Source of the DNA: Gari tellinella
Lineage: Eukaryota; Mollusca; Bivalvia; Cardiida; Psammobiidae
Direction: 5' to 3'
Assembly (NCBI GenBank): GCA_922989275.2
Contig: OV277870.1
Location: forward strand, 29,780,742-29,844,741
DNA: 64,000 nucleotides
In this document: positions 1 to 11,488 of the stretch, one piece after another
Numbering within the stretch: the stretch's first letter is position 1
Layout of the letters: every line of letters starts with the position of its first letter
The notes under the pieces: model-generated
What the model was told of the DNA's origin: nothing
The model's database searches: none
Seen by the model: only the letters and a program-made list of their open reading frames with translations
Program-made: the position numbers and the translations under genes

Positions 1-290
1 ATGGCAGATATTGACGTTAAAAAACAAAACAAGATCTACACTACGTTCCAAAAGTGACAGTGAAACTTAGGCTTTATGCAACAACCGATCAAATGGTATT
101 GCAAAAACCAAGTGGAATATGATAGCGTAGATAACTTAAATGAATTAAGTATAAACCTTTTCATCATCAGATTTATCGTGAGGTTTTTACCGCTTCACTG
201 TCATACTGTCGTCTGCTTCAATATTGGTGACTGTAATATGTTTTCAAAGTTCGATTTAAAGCTGTAAAACTGACGTTATTTAAAAACAAG

Positions 291-358
291 TGACAAACAG
301 TTTAGCTCCTGATCAGACGCCGCGTTACGTGGCATCTGATCAAGTTCCAAACTGTTGA
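291..358. repeat. Degenerate GATCAGACGCCGCG palindrome
   Basis: An imperfect inverted repeat runs from caaacagtttagctcctgat to the mirrored atcaagttccaaactgttg. The apex GACGCCGCGTTACGTGGCATC has two mismatched positions, so this is a decayed copy of the palindrome that recurs through the window. No clear outer ends are visible. Confidence 0.7.
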
Positions 359-359
359 C

Positions 360-565
360 ACCTACAGTCGATATTCGATATCTCGACTCGGTTAAGTCGA
401 ACATACCCGTATTTCAAAGTTCAAACGCGGCTAAGCCGCGTTTAACCTTTGAAACACGGGTATGTTCACCTAAACCGAGATTGAAATAAGGCAAATTCAG
501 GTTTCGAAATATCGGATATTTCGAGTTAAGCGAGTTCGAAATATCGAAGTTCTACTGTATTTCGA
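360..565. repeat. Foldback element, family M6
   Basis: The arms TCGAACATACCCGTATTTC and its mirror (gaaacacgggtatgttc) flank a GCGGCTAAGCCGC apex, and the outer arms are rich in TCGAAATATCGA. It ends at ttctactgta. Related copies lie at 3014-3220 and 13000-13150. It has no coding content and is probably a MITE. Confidence 0.65.
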
Positions 566-984
566 TACTATTTCACTCAAGATTTACAGATTTGAAGTTT
601 GTATAAAACTGCAGCCGACAAATTTGCAGATGATATTTTGTCTGTGCAATGGTTAAATTTGACAGAAAGGGTTTCATAAAATGAGAGCTTGAATCCGAGT
701 TGTATCGATATAGAGTTTACTTTCAAATATACACAGAACTATGCATCATCATTTTAACGACAAACTTTAACACAACAAACACAGAAGTAACCTAGAAAAT
801 TATGCATTTCAGTAAACAAAAGGGACTAGGGGGGCGCAATAAAAAATCTGCACATACAGACAAGTGGTACATGTTATTCTGTCTCAAGAAACGGATTGGT
901 AACCCAAAACGGTTGCTAATGCAAACCGTTTGGGGCGGCTAAGAGCAGTGCCCCGAAGTGTAATGAATACATTATTGTTTACCG

Positions 985-1225
985 TTTAACACATTACCTC
1001 ATAGTCTGTTTCTAATATTTAGAATACTTTAAGCAGGTTGTAAGTAAATCAGAATGCGCCCTAAGGCACAACCTGCTTTACTTTCAGATAGCTTTAAGCC
1101 AAACTCTTCTAGGGTATAGAAAATATTTATAATACAGTAGTACATATTCATGGCTGTAAAAAATGGAACTACTTTGTATAGTGGAGGAATAGATTAAAGC
1201 CGTAGTTATGGAGTCATGGGTTAAA
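985..1225. repeat. MITE, family M5 (decayed hairpin)
   Basis: The ends read aacacattacctcatag and its mirror, atgggtta at the far end. The central hairpin is ttaagcaggttgtaagtaaa / tttactttcagatagctttaag around a decayed GAATGCGCC apex. Other copies are at 18085-18321, 32226-32462, 40266-40522, 42659-42898 and inside 61761-62017. Confidence 0.65.
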
Positions 1226-1502
1226 CATAAAAGAGCCGCAATAATATGTCGAAAATTATTATGATAGTGTTGACGATTGACCAAGATCTGAGCGGCGAAC
1301 GTTTGGTGCCTGATCAGCCGCCAAGTCCCTCGACGTCTGATCTGGCTCCAAAAGGTTTGCAGCAAATATTATTTAAGCATGAACCTGTTTACTTTAAAAC
1401 AATAACATCTTTACCGTTGTATATGTATATGACGAACTGTATTATGTTTGATATGACATCGAGCCAATATTAGCTTACAATACTACGTTACCTAAAACAA
1501 CT

Positions 1503-1879
1503 ACAGGGTTCCCTCTCTATAGCGGCCCTCCCAATAACGACTCCCTTCTTACAATGATCCTTACGACTGTTCCCAAAACAAGACATTTATGTACAACCTT
1601 TTCGTGGCTGTAAAACCGTCTGCTTCAATTTGACGTCTGCTGTTTTCCTCAAAGTTACATATAAGTGTACACTTTGAAAGAATGAATATAATGACGAGTG
1701 ATAAACAGCTTGAATCCAGATCAGACGCCGCATGACGCGGCGGCGTCGTCTGATCTGGATTCTAGCTGTTTGCAAATGCAAACTAAGTCTTAACTTTCCC
1801 TTCCTATATCGACTTGCTCCGAACAACACCCACAATATGTGTCTCCCATTTGATGTCGTTGTAGAGAGGGAGCACTGTA
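1503..1879. mobile_element. MITE, family M2, with internal palindrome
   Basis: The left end acagggttccctctctatag mirrors the right end (gtagagagggagcactgt), with TA at both outer edges as for a TA target duplication. The centre (about 1702-1776) holds an aberrant palindrome, caaacagcttgaatccagat ... atctggattctagctgtttg, whose apex carries an extra CGGCG repeat. There is no transposase. Confidence 0.75.
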
Positions 1880-3013
1880 TTACAAGGTGTAAAAAACATA
1901 GTCAAACAAGAAATAACAAACAGAAAATACATGCTATATATGCATACTTAAATCTCACATTTATTATTGCGCATGCGTGAGACAGAGTAGGTGCTGTTCT
2001 TTATGTTACCACCAACCAATGCGACCTTGGTGTTTGTTTGTATTTTATTTTACAGACATCCATGGGGAAACGTGTCAGTTGTTATCTCCCTACCACATCT
2101 CGTGAAAATGTTCCTTTAGATTGACAGCTTTTACATCTTTATATGCAAAACTCAAACGGATAGGTTTAACTAATTAATAAAATTTACAGATATATCCATT
2201 ACTCTTAGTTCTGAAAATGTTTACGAGTTCAAAGTCTAATCAGAACCTAAGTTCATTGTCATTATTATAATACATCTAATAGTGAACCCTTAAAGCAGTA
2301 AGAACGACTTGGCAAACAGCATAAACCAGACCAGACGCCGCGTTACCAGACAATTCTAGTGAGTACTAACACCATAGGATGTGATGCTGAAATGAGTGAG
2401 AAACTGTTGGATTTGTTCAGTTTATTCCCCCTTATCTGGAGCCCTGGTTAAGCAGTAACATATATTAAATTAAGGCAATATTATTTCATTGAAAGGCAGC
2501 TGAACACGTACAATGTTGTTGTTGTTGTTGGTGTACCTGTGCTTAACACTCACAGGACAGCTTGGTACAGACATTATTGTCTGTCACGCTGGAGGATTAC
2601 GTGCATAGCTTTTTTCAATTTCCTCGCCATATAGGCAGCCATGCTCCGTCTTCAGAGGATTTTTGATTCCCAATAAAGGGTATAAAGCTGCTATTGAATG
2701 AGATTAACCATATTGGCGCACTCCACTAAACCAGGCCAGTAACTGAAGTAGCTGAACATAGCTTCCCATGAGCAACTCCATTCTGACCAAGTAAAACTTT
2801 AAGGGTGCTTTATCTCGCATAATCACTAAAGATGATTTGAGATCGGTTCTCTCTGCTCAATAGGATAACAACTTTTTTCTATTGACCCCATTGGTTTCAT
2901 TTCTTACCTATTGTGTTAGTGTGAAGCAACTGAACACTGTACAATGCCAAGTGGAACACACAACTAAGGTAAGAACTTCAGTCAAGGGCAAAACACGTAC
3001 AATGTATTGACAT
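1880..3013. other. Non-coding, repeat fragments
   Basis: I see no supportable gene. A half palindrome (ggcaaacagcataaaccaga ...) lies at about 2312-2345. Part of the 26161-26357 hairpin element follows at about 2350-2445, ending cccccttatctggagccctg. A short GTT microsatellite is at about 2515-2530. The rest is unassigned. Confidence 0.5.
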
Positions 3014-3220
3014 ACAAACAGTCGACCGCTATATGTCGAAACCACATAAATCGACATACCTATTTTTCAAAATTAAAACATTGGTTATCCACGTTTTGAT
3101 TTTGAAATACGGGATTACTCGACGAAATCAAGATCAAATTATCTATTTACCACCATAGTACTCGAGAATGTTCGAATTAGTCGATCTCGAGTCGTTGAAA
3201 TTCGACTGCAGTCAAAACTC
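3014..3220. repeat. Foldback element, family M6 (decayed)
   Basis: The arms tcgacatacctatttttcaa and ttgaaatacgggattactcg are mirrored around an aaaacattggttatccacg apex. The outer parts again carry TCGA-rich motifs (ctcgagaatgttcgaatt). It matches the 360-565 element in layout but is more diverged. Confidence 0.55.
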
Positions 3221-3286
3221 GATGTCAACTAAACCGTACTTCTTTATTTGGTTTCAGATAAATCAATGTCACCTTAGTCGATCACA

Positions 3287-3402
3287 GGGCTGCCATTTCT
3301 CCGGATTTTTTAACGTTCAACCTGCTTTAAGGAATCGCGCTTGAAAAATAGAACATTTTGAAATCTTAGGATTTTTCATTATCAACTTATGGCAGCCCTG
3401 CG
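3287..3402. mobile_element. Small MITE with CAGGGCTGCCAT ends
   Basis: It starts cagggctgccatttctccgg and ends with the mirror, cttatggcagccctg. GATCA/CGATCA flank it, consistent with a short target duplication. Inside is cctgctttaagg, as in family M5. A longer copy with the same ends is at 61761-62017. Confidence 0.7.
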
Positions 3403-3671
3403 ATCATAACCTTACTTTAAAGTTAAAACGCGACTTTGTGACCCGAGTTATCGAGATTCCACCGTGATATCTAATTCTGTATAAGGCCGCTTATGATATA
3501 GTTTAGTCAAATAACACATATTTAACTATTTTTCTAAACACCTCTCTAAATACTAACCCTCACCACCTGGAGAACTTTTGTACTATAACTTCAATCTAAG
3601 GCCACGCGGTTTAATGATATCCTGTCTTTCAACACCAGACTGTTACATAACCGCCAATACCACATACTATT

Positions 3672-3760
3672 GTTTTGCAAATAGTCTGGATGCCGATCAG
3701 ACGCCGAGGAAATCGGGATCTGATCGGGACCTAAAATTGTTATCTGTCATTCTACTATCC
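3672..3760. repeat. Degenerate palindrome copy
   Basis: gcaaatagtctggatgccga and its loose mirror (gatcgggacctaaaattgtt) flank a GACGCCGAGGAAATCGG apex. It lies immediately left of the M2 element at 3772-4139. Confidence 0.5.
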
Positions 3761-3771
3761 AAACTTCAAAT

Positions 3772-4139
3772 ACAGTGCTCCCTTTCTACAAAGGCACCCA
3801 TGCAATGAGAGACACAGAGTGTGTGTGTTGTTCAGAGGGAGTCGTTATATGAAGGGAACTTAGCTTACATTGCAAACAGATTGAATCCAGATCAGACGCC
3901 GCGTTACGCGTCATCTGATCTAGATTCAAGCTGTTTGTCAATCGTCATAAAACCAATGCTATCAAAATGTCAACTTGTATGTAACTTTAAGAAAAAACAG
4001 CAGACGACACTTAAAGCAGACGATATTGCAGCCGTAAAAAGCGTTAGAGAAAAATTGTCCTGTTTTAGTAATTACGGCAAGGGTCGTTGTTAGGAGGGAG
4101 TCGTTGAAGGGAGGGCCGTTGTAGGGAGGGAGCACTGTA
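3772..4139. mobile_element. MITE, family M2, with internal palindrome
   Basis: The ends acagtgctccctttctacaa and ttgtagggagggagcactgt are mirrored, with TA flanks. The palindrome at 3872-3937 (caaacagattgaatccagat / atctagattcaagctgtttg, apex GACGCCGCGTTACGCGTC) lies near the left end. The right half contains gcagacgacacttaaagcag. Confidence 0.8.
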
Positions 4140-4734
4140 TATGTATTTGATATTAAATAACAGTAAATAACATCTGTGTCGTCCAGATATGAGAATTATA
4201 TATTTACTTTCTATAACATTGATCTTAATTGTATGGCATTTCAAATAAAATGCCCTTTAATAAACATACATTACGTATTTGTCTTCTGTTTTCCATACAA
4301 ATGAGTTCGGTATAGTGTGGATCTCAAGCCTTATAGTTGGCGATGCCACCTAAATGACAGTCAACAACTTCAAGACAGGCGATAGATCTGATATTGTGAC
4401 GAAATAGTTTCAAGACAATTCCAAAAAGATGTAACAAGATAGGATTAGATGGAGAAATAAGTAATACATGTAATCGAAACTTTTACAATCTGACTTACGA
4501 TAACATTTGTCGTACGAAGTTTTATGAAACGGGCACCAGTTTCTTACTCATGTTGCACTTCAAGTTCTCACCCAGTGGTGTCTTGATGCACCAAAGTCCA
4601 CTCAATCCATTTACAGGTCTACATCATGAAAATGGCAGTTAATGTATCCAAAGGCCACTAATTAACGATTGGTATATAACCGAAGATCTAAACATCTCAT
4701 ACATAATACATGTACATTGTGTACATGTACTTAA
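4140..4734. other. Unassigned non-coding DNA
   Basis: There is no repeat copy that I can match elsewhere in the window and no plausible exon. It separates the M2 element from the degraded left end of the 5-kb transposon. Confidence 0.4.
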
Positions 4735-5416
4735 CCTCGCCATATGGAGATCATATTGAATCCAATAAAGACCACTAAAATGTAGACTAATTGATTGGAT
4801 AAAAGACAGGTGACAGCGTAAAGCATGGTGACAGTAAAACAGAAAGCTCCTGTAGGAGCTATCTGTTTTTACCACAGGTACTTGACACATACTTTATTAT
4901 CTATGAACCCCCTCCCCCCTTAAAAAAAAAAAAAAAAAATTTTTTTTTTTACTATACTTCTATTATAGATACAAGGTAAACAGCGCAATTCGACACCTAG
5001 TCTTTACTATCGACTTAAACTGATGCTAAAATAGACTCGATCGCCGATATTCTCTTGTGGTACCCTCGGGAAATGATTAATTTATCAATATCTACTTTTT
5101 ATTTCATCAAATTCCGTCAAATAACGCCACAGTACGTGAATTATAACGAAAATAAGCTTCAAAAAGTTTTATGTCGTTCTCTTGGTACAGAATTTATTGC
5201 CCAAAATAAGGGGTAATCTAGTCGGTTTGCACATTTAACGGCCTTTACGGCTGGAACTTTCACCTAATTTCAATAGAGCAAATTAGTCCGGGAGTCAAGG
5301 GGTTAAACGTGGAAATGCCGGATGAACTTTTTTTCTCTGCAGTTTTCAATAGTCTAGGGGGTCCTTATCAAGATACAAGAGGGTGCTCGGTGATATCCCT
5401 TGAGCATTTCTCAAAA

Positions 5417-5945
5417 TATGCTAATTAAGTCCGCCATCACTGAAATTCCGTTTATTGACTGTAACACATTTATTATACATGGTAACCTCCTACAAAAGGT
5501 GTCTACACCTATGTTTTCAGGGTCTACGAACATTATAAGCACATCAGTTTTGCATTTTAATGACTCGCATTCGACTAATTACATCAATTACGCTAATGCT
5601 AATTAAGTCCGCCATTACTGAAATTCCGTTTATTGGCTGTTATACATTTATTATACATGGTAACCTCCTACAAAAGGTGTCTACACCTATGTTTTCAGGG
5701 TCTATGAACATTATAAGCACATCAGTTTTGCATTTAATGACTCGCACTCGACTAATTACATCAATTACGCTAATGCTAATTTAGTCCGCCATTACTGAAA
5801 TTCCGTTTATTGGCTGTAATACATTTATTTTACATGGTAACCTCCTGAAAAAGGTGTATACACCTATGTTTTAGGGTCTACGAACATTATAAGCACATCA
5901 GTTTTGCATTTTAATGACTCGCACTCGACTAATAACTTCAATTAT
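5417..5945. repeat. Three-copy tandem repeat of about 178 bp in the left arm
   Basis: Three successive units start atgctaattaagtccgccat or a close variant. Each contains aaattccgtttattg, catggtaacctcctacaaaa and gggtctacgaacattataag. The right arm holds one related unit at about 8950-9145, so the tandem growth happened in one arm only. Confidence 0.85.
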
Positions 5946-6362
5946 GCTAATTAGGTCTGAAATTATTAAAGAAATCAAGCTTATTTGGAATAATGCTGGA
6001 AATATTTGACCTAATGCCATAATGTAAATGTCCATTCCTATATTGTCAAATACTGTCTTTCAAACAAAACGATAATAGTATTAATTGCATTCTTAAGGTG
6101 ATTAAGATGCCATATTAGGTAATGCTGCTAAGGCAAATGTTGAAATGGTGAAACTACTGTTATGTCACCTGGATGGTGTACAAATTGCACGGAACTTGAA
6201 TAATTCTGGATGAACGATCGGACTAGATGTAGGGTTATGTATATACCTAAATCTAGTTGTAACCCATATTTGGATATGCGTATATTATGTTCACTTATCA
6301 CGGTAAAGGGTAGTAAATGTATATCTCCTCGGCCTTTTATTGAATATTCATGAATATGGCGA

Positions 6363-7870
6363 ATGCAAATCAATTCAGCTCAAAAGCTGAAACCGACTTG
6401 GACAAGTGTTGTCTCTGTCAAACAACAAAAAGAAGGAATCTCTAAAAAAAAAAAGCCTGGAAGTCAGGAAAACGATAGCTATGAAATAGTTGCTACGAAC
6501 GTTGTGTGCAATTCAAGATCACTGATAAACCAACTCACATTTCATATAGCGAATTGACCCAGGGTAATCCTCGACAGGCAATGACAATGGGAGTAGACCA
6601 ACGACTGAACGAGTGTGCCTGTAACCTAAATAATGGTAAGCTCCTGTCTATACTTAGTGATGGTGATGCTGTGACACAAGAGCTGAATTATCACAAGTCA
6701 TGTTTGACAACACTGTACAATAAGGAATTGGCTTATTTGTCATCGATTGAAACACAGGAAAGTTCTAATACACATGAAAAACAAGTTTTTTCTAATTGTG
6801 TTTTCAGAGCTTGTGGCATTCATAATGGATACAGAATTGAGCGTAACAGGTCCTCTTGTAGTTCATCTTAAGTAATGCTCGTGTGACAATGTTTATGGAA
6901 CGACTTGAGCAGTTTACGAATGAAACCCAATCAAGAACAGATGTTCACTTGAAAAGACTGAAATAAAGATAGTTAGCTGAAATTCCTGACTTGGAAGCCC
7001 CCAGTAGCGGAAATAGTGCTACTCGCCCAGTTCTATCTAAAACGTCTATTTATTCTTAAACTGTGGTACTCAGTAGGCAGCAACACCTCTTCTCAAATCA
7101 ATGCTTAAACACAAGTGCTCCGTTGATGGCAGGCTAAATGATTTGTATAAATGCTAGAACATGGAGTTGACGTGAAGTAGCAAACGCAACCTGGAGCTTG
7201 TAAAAAGGATTCCGCAATGACACAGCTCCTGCAATACAACTGTCATTCTAAGCACAGAGAAGGAGCTTCCACGTTCATTATAAATACCCCAAGCCACCAT
7301 TTTCATTTTTTATTGGAACGTCTGTTTATTGGAAGATTCGAAGGAACGCGATTGTAGAATTGTTACTTGAGAATGGACTCTCTATTCCGTACAACAGAGT
7401 GCTCGAAATCTCAGCCCAGTTGGGCAATAATGCACAGTCAAGTCCACAGTTCAACTACTGGTTCATTAAACTGACTAGTCTTTCAGTGATAAGGTCGTTT
7501 CGGGCTAATTTCAAGCCCAAATGCCAAGCATTAGCGACATTGAAACCTTTCTTCTTCTCAAACAACAACGTCCACTATGCATGTTGGCTACCGGTGCAAC
7601 TGAAAGACATGCTTACCTTAGATGTGACGCATCCTAACAAGAACCAGGCATTTCAGGACGGGAAATTTGTTGTGTTAAATCGAAGCGATCTTTCTCTGCA
7701 ATAGCAATCGACCAACCACATGAGCAGGCTAATGCCACAATCAAAGGAAAATGAGGGTTGTATGTGTGACAGAAGACCCTTCTGCTTTAAGAAGATGGAT
7801 GGTAGCTGGACCTGAAGTTTCACGCAGCACTTCATGAACATATCAAACGGACTGCTTACCAAGCAGGAAG
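6363..7870 (+). pseudogene. Decayed transposon gene, RWLPVH / MVAGPE-type family
   Basis: Three blocks in different frames resemble one protein family. The first (about 6390-6780) has a CCLC motif (KCCLCQTTK) followed by YHKSCLTTLY, a possible zinc-binding pair. The second (7360-7704) reads ...NNNVHYACWLPVQLKDML...HP...GKFVVLNRS. The third, in another frame at 7768-7830, reads TEDPSALRRWMVAGPEVSR. From memory, proteins of this layout are common, unnamed and multi-copy in mollusc, cnidarian and fish gene sets; that is recall, not a search. Frameshifts and stops break the gene, and the middle section seen in the 50-kb copy is missing here. The function is unknown. Its position between long inverted arms suggests it belonged to the transposon. 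Confidence 0.6.
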
Positions 7871-8944
7871 CATATAGGGAGAATGATTAGAACCGTTAAT
7901 GAAAACTGCAAGCCCTGCCGATTGGGGATGGACAAAGCAAAGCAACGTGTGGGGGGGTTCGCTGGACCTCAATGACCCCAATAGCAGAGAACTGCAAACA
8001 GCTGACAAAGAGCGGGTGCAAAAAGCAATACATTGGACACTGCAAATGCTACAAATATGGACTTGCTTGTACATAACTGTGCAACTCCAAATGGGAAACA
8101 TAGCATAATCATTTGACTTCAGCTTAAGTGAATTGCTTCGGAAACAAAGTTTTGTGATAGATAATGTACCAGCAATTCATTTTTACGGTGTTCGAACAGG
8201 TTTTGGCGGCTGTTTTGGAAAATAGCCCCCATATTGGTTTTTCTACATATTAAGCTGTTGTTTATCAGGAAGATCATATCACATGTTGTTGGGGTTTTTT
8301 TGTTTTTGTTTTTTAAATAACTGCCATTTTTCTGAGGTGAAAATGATTTTTAAGTTTGGTTAACTTGAACTATCCCTCAGTGGCGACCATCTTGGAAAAT
8401 GGCCACCATATTGACTTTTTTCCGATGGCTAACGACATATTTGAGGTAAGCACATCTTGGTGAACATTTATGTTTGCATCACCAAGTGCACCATTTTTGC
8501 ACTAAAAGCTCCGATTCTTAGTTATCAACAAAATCTGTAGCATTTCATTAGTAAAATATATGTGGAAAAAAACCCGCAAAATACGCCTCATTTGCGGCAA
8601 TTTGAATAATTTCTTGATTAAAAGAGATTTTATTATGAATTTAAAGTTCAATAATCATATTTTATGTGTTTCAAAAACATTTGAGGCACATTTAAATTAT
8701 TTAATGGAAATGTGTACCCACAATTGAGTCCTAAGTGATATTTTGTATTTTTGGCGGCCATCTTGGACGCCATCTTGAATTGCGAAGTTGTCCTAAGCTT
8801 TGCTATTGCATCAACAGCATTCATAATCTTCAGTCTTAGACTAACAGTTTGTTATATAGAAACATATGTTTACAGGCGAGGACCAGTTGATTGTCTTAAA
8901 TGGTCTGATATTTGGAGATATTACAAAAAACCCTGAATTTCAGT
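7871..8944. other. 3' part of transposon interior, non-coding
   Basis: One frame at 7899-8108 (SPADWGWTKQSNVWGGSLDL...) follows on from the broken gene but matches nothing I know. Beyond about 8110 the DNA is AT-rich. The phrase gcggccatcttgg and its variants recur (about 8205, 8385, 8751) and are shared with the 47.9-49.4 kb tandem array. No gene is seen. Confidence 0.4.
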
Positions 8945-10045
8945 AATGGCCGACCTCATTTGCATACTTTGCATAAGTTGCATATGTCCAAAACATTTAA
9001 TTCCTGAAATGATGGGTTTATCATGTTCGTAGACCCTGATAACCTGGTTATAGACACCAGTTTCATCATGGTAGGATGCATACTAATTGACATATGGCCA
9101 AATAACGGAATTTCAGTAATGGCGGACTTAATTAGCATATTTTGAGAAATGCTCAAGGGATATCACCGGGCACCCTCTTTGATCTTGATGAGGACACCCT
9201 AGACTATTGAAAACTGCAGAGAAAAAAAGTTCATCCGGCATTTCCAGGTTCAGCTAAATATCGGCCTTTGACTCCCGGACTAATGCGTTTGTGTCGGAAC
9301 ATGACCCTCTTCACTATCAGCTATATGAAATATACATGTAATTTGGCACGAAATTGACAAGTGAAAGACTCATTTCATTTTCAATGCCATTTTGAATACC
9401 GGAATGAATCGAATGAACGGAGCGATCTCATTGGTCAAAATTAAACAGGTAAAGTTTCTTTTAATTTTGCATTCTATGTAAATTATATAAAACTGATAAT
9501 ATTTCATTTAAAGATGATTTATAATATTTGGTGAAAGTTCCAGTGGCATAGGCCGTTTATTGTGGACAAATAACAGATCACCCCTACATGTACATTCGTT
9601 GCTATGTACCAAGAAAACGACAAAAAACTTTTTGATGCTTATTTTCGTTATAATTCACGTACTGTGGCGTTATTTGACGGAATTTGATGAAATAAAAAGT
9701 AGATATTGATAAATTAATCATTTCCCGAGGGTACCACAAGAGAATATCGGCGATCGAGTCTATTTTAGCATCAGTTTAAGTCGATAGTAAAGACTAGGTG
9801 TCGAATTGCGCTGTTTACCTTGTATCTATAATAGGAATATAGTAAAAAAAAAAAAAAAATTTTTTTTTTTTAAGCGGGGAGGGGGTTCATAGATAATAAA
9901 GTATGTGTCAAGTACCTGTGGTTTTAACTGTCACCTTGCTTTAGGCAGTCACCTGTCGTAAACATCTTATAATCAACACAATTTAGTGGTCGTAATAGAG
10001 GGGTTCTACTGTATGTACATACATGTAGGTTCATACAGCACGTTG

Positions 10046-10353
10046 TTAACTCAATATCTTATACGAGCTTACGATCTTCTTCCTGGGGTTGCACATCATA
10101 CTGACCCAGTGATCTCTGATATCCGGGTCAAAGATCATACCAAGATAGACCCGCCCGATCACCTTGGTAGATTTCTTCTCGGGGATATAGTGGCACACGA
10201 CCAGGGAGAGATACACGTGCCCTAGGTCATTATGGGGCACGTCAAACGAGAAGCTCTCATTGAACACCGGGTTCAGGTCCATGGCCCGAACTGTGGTCTT
10301 TACTCTTTTAAGCTGTTTCCCGTCATACATAAGGTGTGCCTTCACACAGGAAT
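10046..10353 (-). CDS. Synaptotagmin-like gene, exon 5 (rest of C2B, stop)
   Basis: This last coding exon encodes most of C2B, a lipid- or protein-binding beta-sandwich of membrane-trafficking proteins. The acceptor tttctttccag precedes it at 10354. It starts two bases into a codon, joining the single G left by exon 4 to give Asp (STDSCVKAHL, the SDPYVK position). The family pattern continues: a lysine-rich strand (KQLKRVKTTV), NPVFNESFSFDVP, then VIGRVYLG and HWVSMMCNPRKKI. The last loop (HYIPEKKS) has no aspartates. The usual C-terminal WHxL reads YKIL, so the tryptophan is lost. The stop TAA is at 10048-10046. A transposon end lies about 30 bp downstream. The closest known layouts are Syt12-like or other non-calcium synaptotagmins; subtype not settled. 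Confidence 0.9.
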
Positions 10354-10395
10354 CTGGAAAGAAAGGTCGACAGTCTAACAAACATATACTTCTCA

Positions 10396-10925
10396 AAGTT
10401 TTCTAAGCACCAAGGGTAAAATCTTCATGGGTACCAATGCATTGACCCTATCACTTCTCATCACATAACTTCCAACATTTTTGTTCCAATTATTCAAAAT
10501 TTGGAGATGTTTTTGCCAAAGATTTACTATACATATTCTTAATTTTTTACAATTGCTCAGTTCTTGTAGGCCAAACACGAGAACATTATCAAAATGTGTA
10601 ATTTCTGAGAATTCACCAAACTTTTCAAATCCATTGAATTTTACTTTGCAATGTTCTAAGAGATGGTAAAAACAATGTTTTTCCTTTCAATGTTCATGTG
10701 CACCCATTATAACACTCTTAAACATTAAAATGTAGAACTCAAAGGATTTGAAAATTGTGGTAAAATCTAAGAAATTTCACATTTTCTCGGGTTTCGCTAA
10801 CAGTAAACTTTTGGCCAAAACATCTCCAAATTTGAAAAAAATCGAACAAAAAGGTTTGAAGTTATGTGAGGAGAAGTGATAGGGTCAATGCATTGATACC
10901 TTTACCCTTGGTGCTAAGCAAACTT
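10396..10925. repeat. Foldback element in intron 4
   Basis: The left arm (ctaagcaccaagggtaaaat ... aatgcattgaccctatcact ... ttggagatgttttt) is mirrored by the right arm (aacatctccaaatttg ... agtgatagggtcaatgcatt ... acccttggtgctaag). It sits about 45 bp upstream of the exon 5 acceptor in gene orientation. It has no coding content. Confidence 0.8.
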
Positions 10926-11277
10926 AAAGTGGTATAATTATGTAAAGAAATTAATCTATTGATGGGATATCTTTCAGTATTTCAGTCAGAGGTATTGCAG
11001 CCCGCAATGATTAGTTTATCCCCGTCCGTTCGTTTGTTCAATCGTCTGTCGTCCGTCCACATATACCATACCCACTTTGTCCGTGTAATTCATACAGTTT
11101 GCAAGCTACAGCCTTACAATTTTACAGTATGTTTTCATATATGTAGTTATACTAAAGGTCTGCATATCATCATGATAGTGATATGCTTGAAGCGTGCACA
11201 GAACTACGGTCAGTTCAACTTAGTCATATATTTTTTTATATAAGCGGTACATGCAGCTAGGGGCATCACGTGTGTCT

Positions 11278-11488
11278 TACAGTGGAGAAAACATTATTCT
11301 CTCCCAATAAACGCGTTTACACTAAAACTATTATTTCAATTACAAATAGTTTTGAGCTAGATTAGACTCCAAACTGTTTGTCATTCGGAAGAAAATCAAT
11401 TGCCAAAATTATCAACAATTTGTTACTTTCAACGTTTTATTGCATTTGCGTTTGTGTTTCGTTTGCGTATAATGTTTTCTCCACTGTA
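11278..11488. mobile_element. MITE, family M4 (half palindrome)
   Basis: The ends tacagtggagaaaacattat and ataatgttttctccactgta are mirrored. The interior carries attagactccaaactgtttg, one arm of the shared palindrome; the other arm is degraded. Compare 41631-41875. Confidence 0.8.

Larger units (their letters stand above)
4735..10015. mobile_element. 5.3-kb DNA transposon with long inverted arms
   Basis: The outer segments are long inverted repeats of each other. For example, tctattatagatacaaggta near 4965 reappears mirrored near 9830, and gtaccctcgggaaatgatta near 5059 is mirrored near 9720. The left arm runs to about 5960 and the right arm starts about 8945. Both carry a mirrored A-run/T-run at 4921-4950 and 9843-9873. 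The right end (acagtagaacccctctatta on the minus strand) is much better preserved than the left. Between the arms lies a broken gene (6363-7870). The arms differ by point changes and by a tandem expansion in the left arm, so the copy is old. The superfamily was not identified. Confidence 0.75.
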
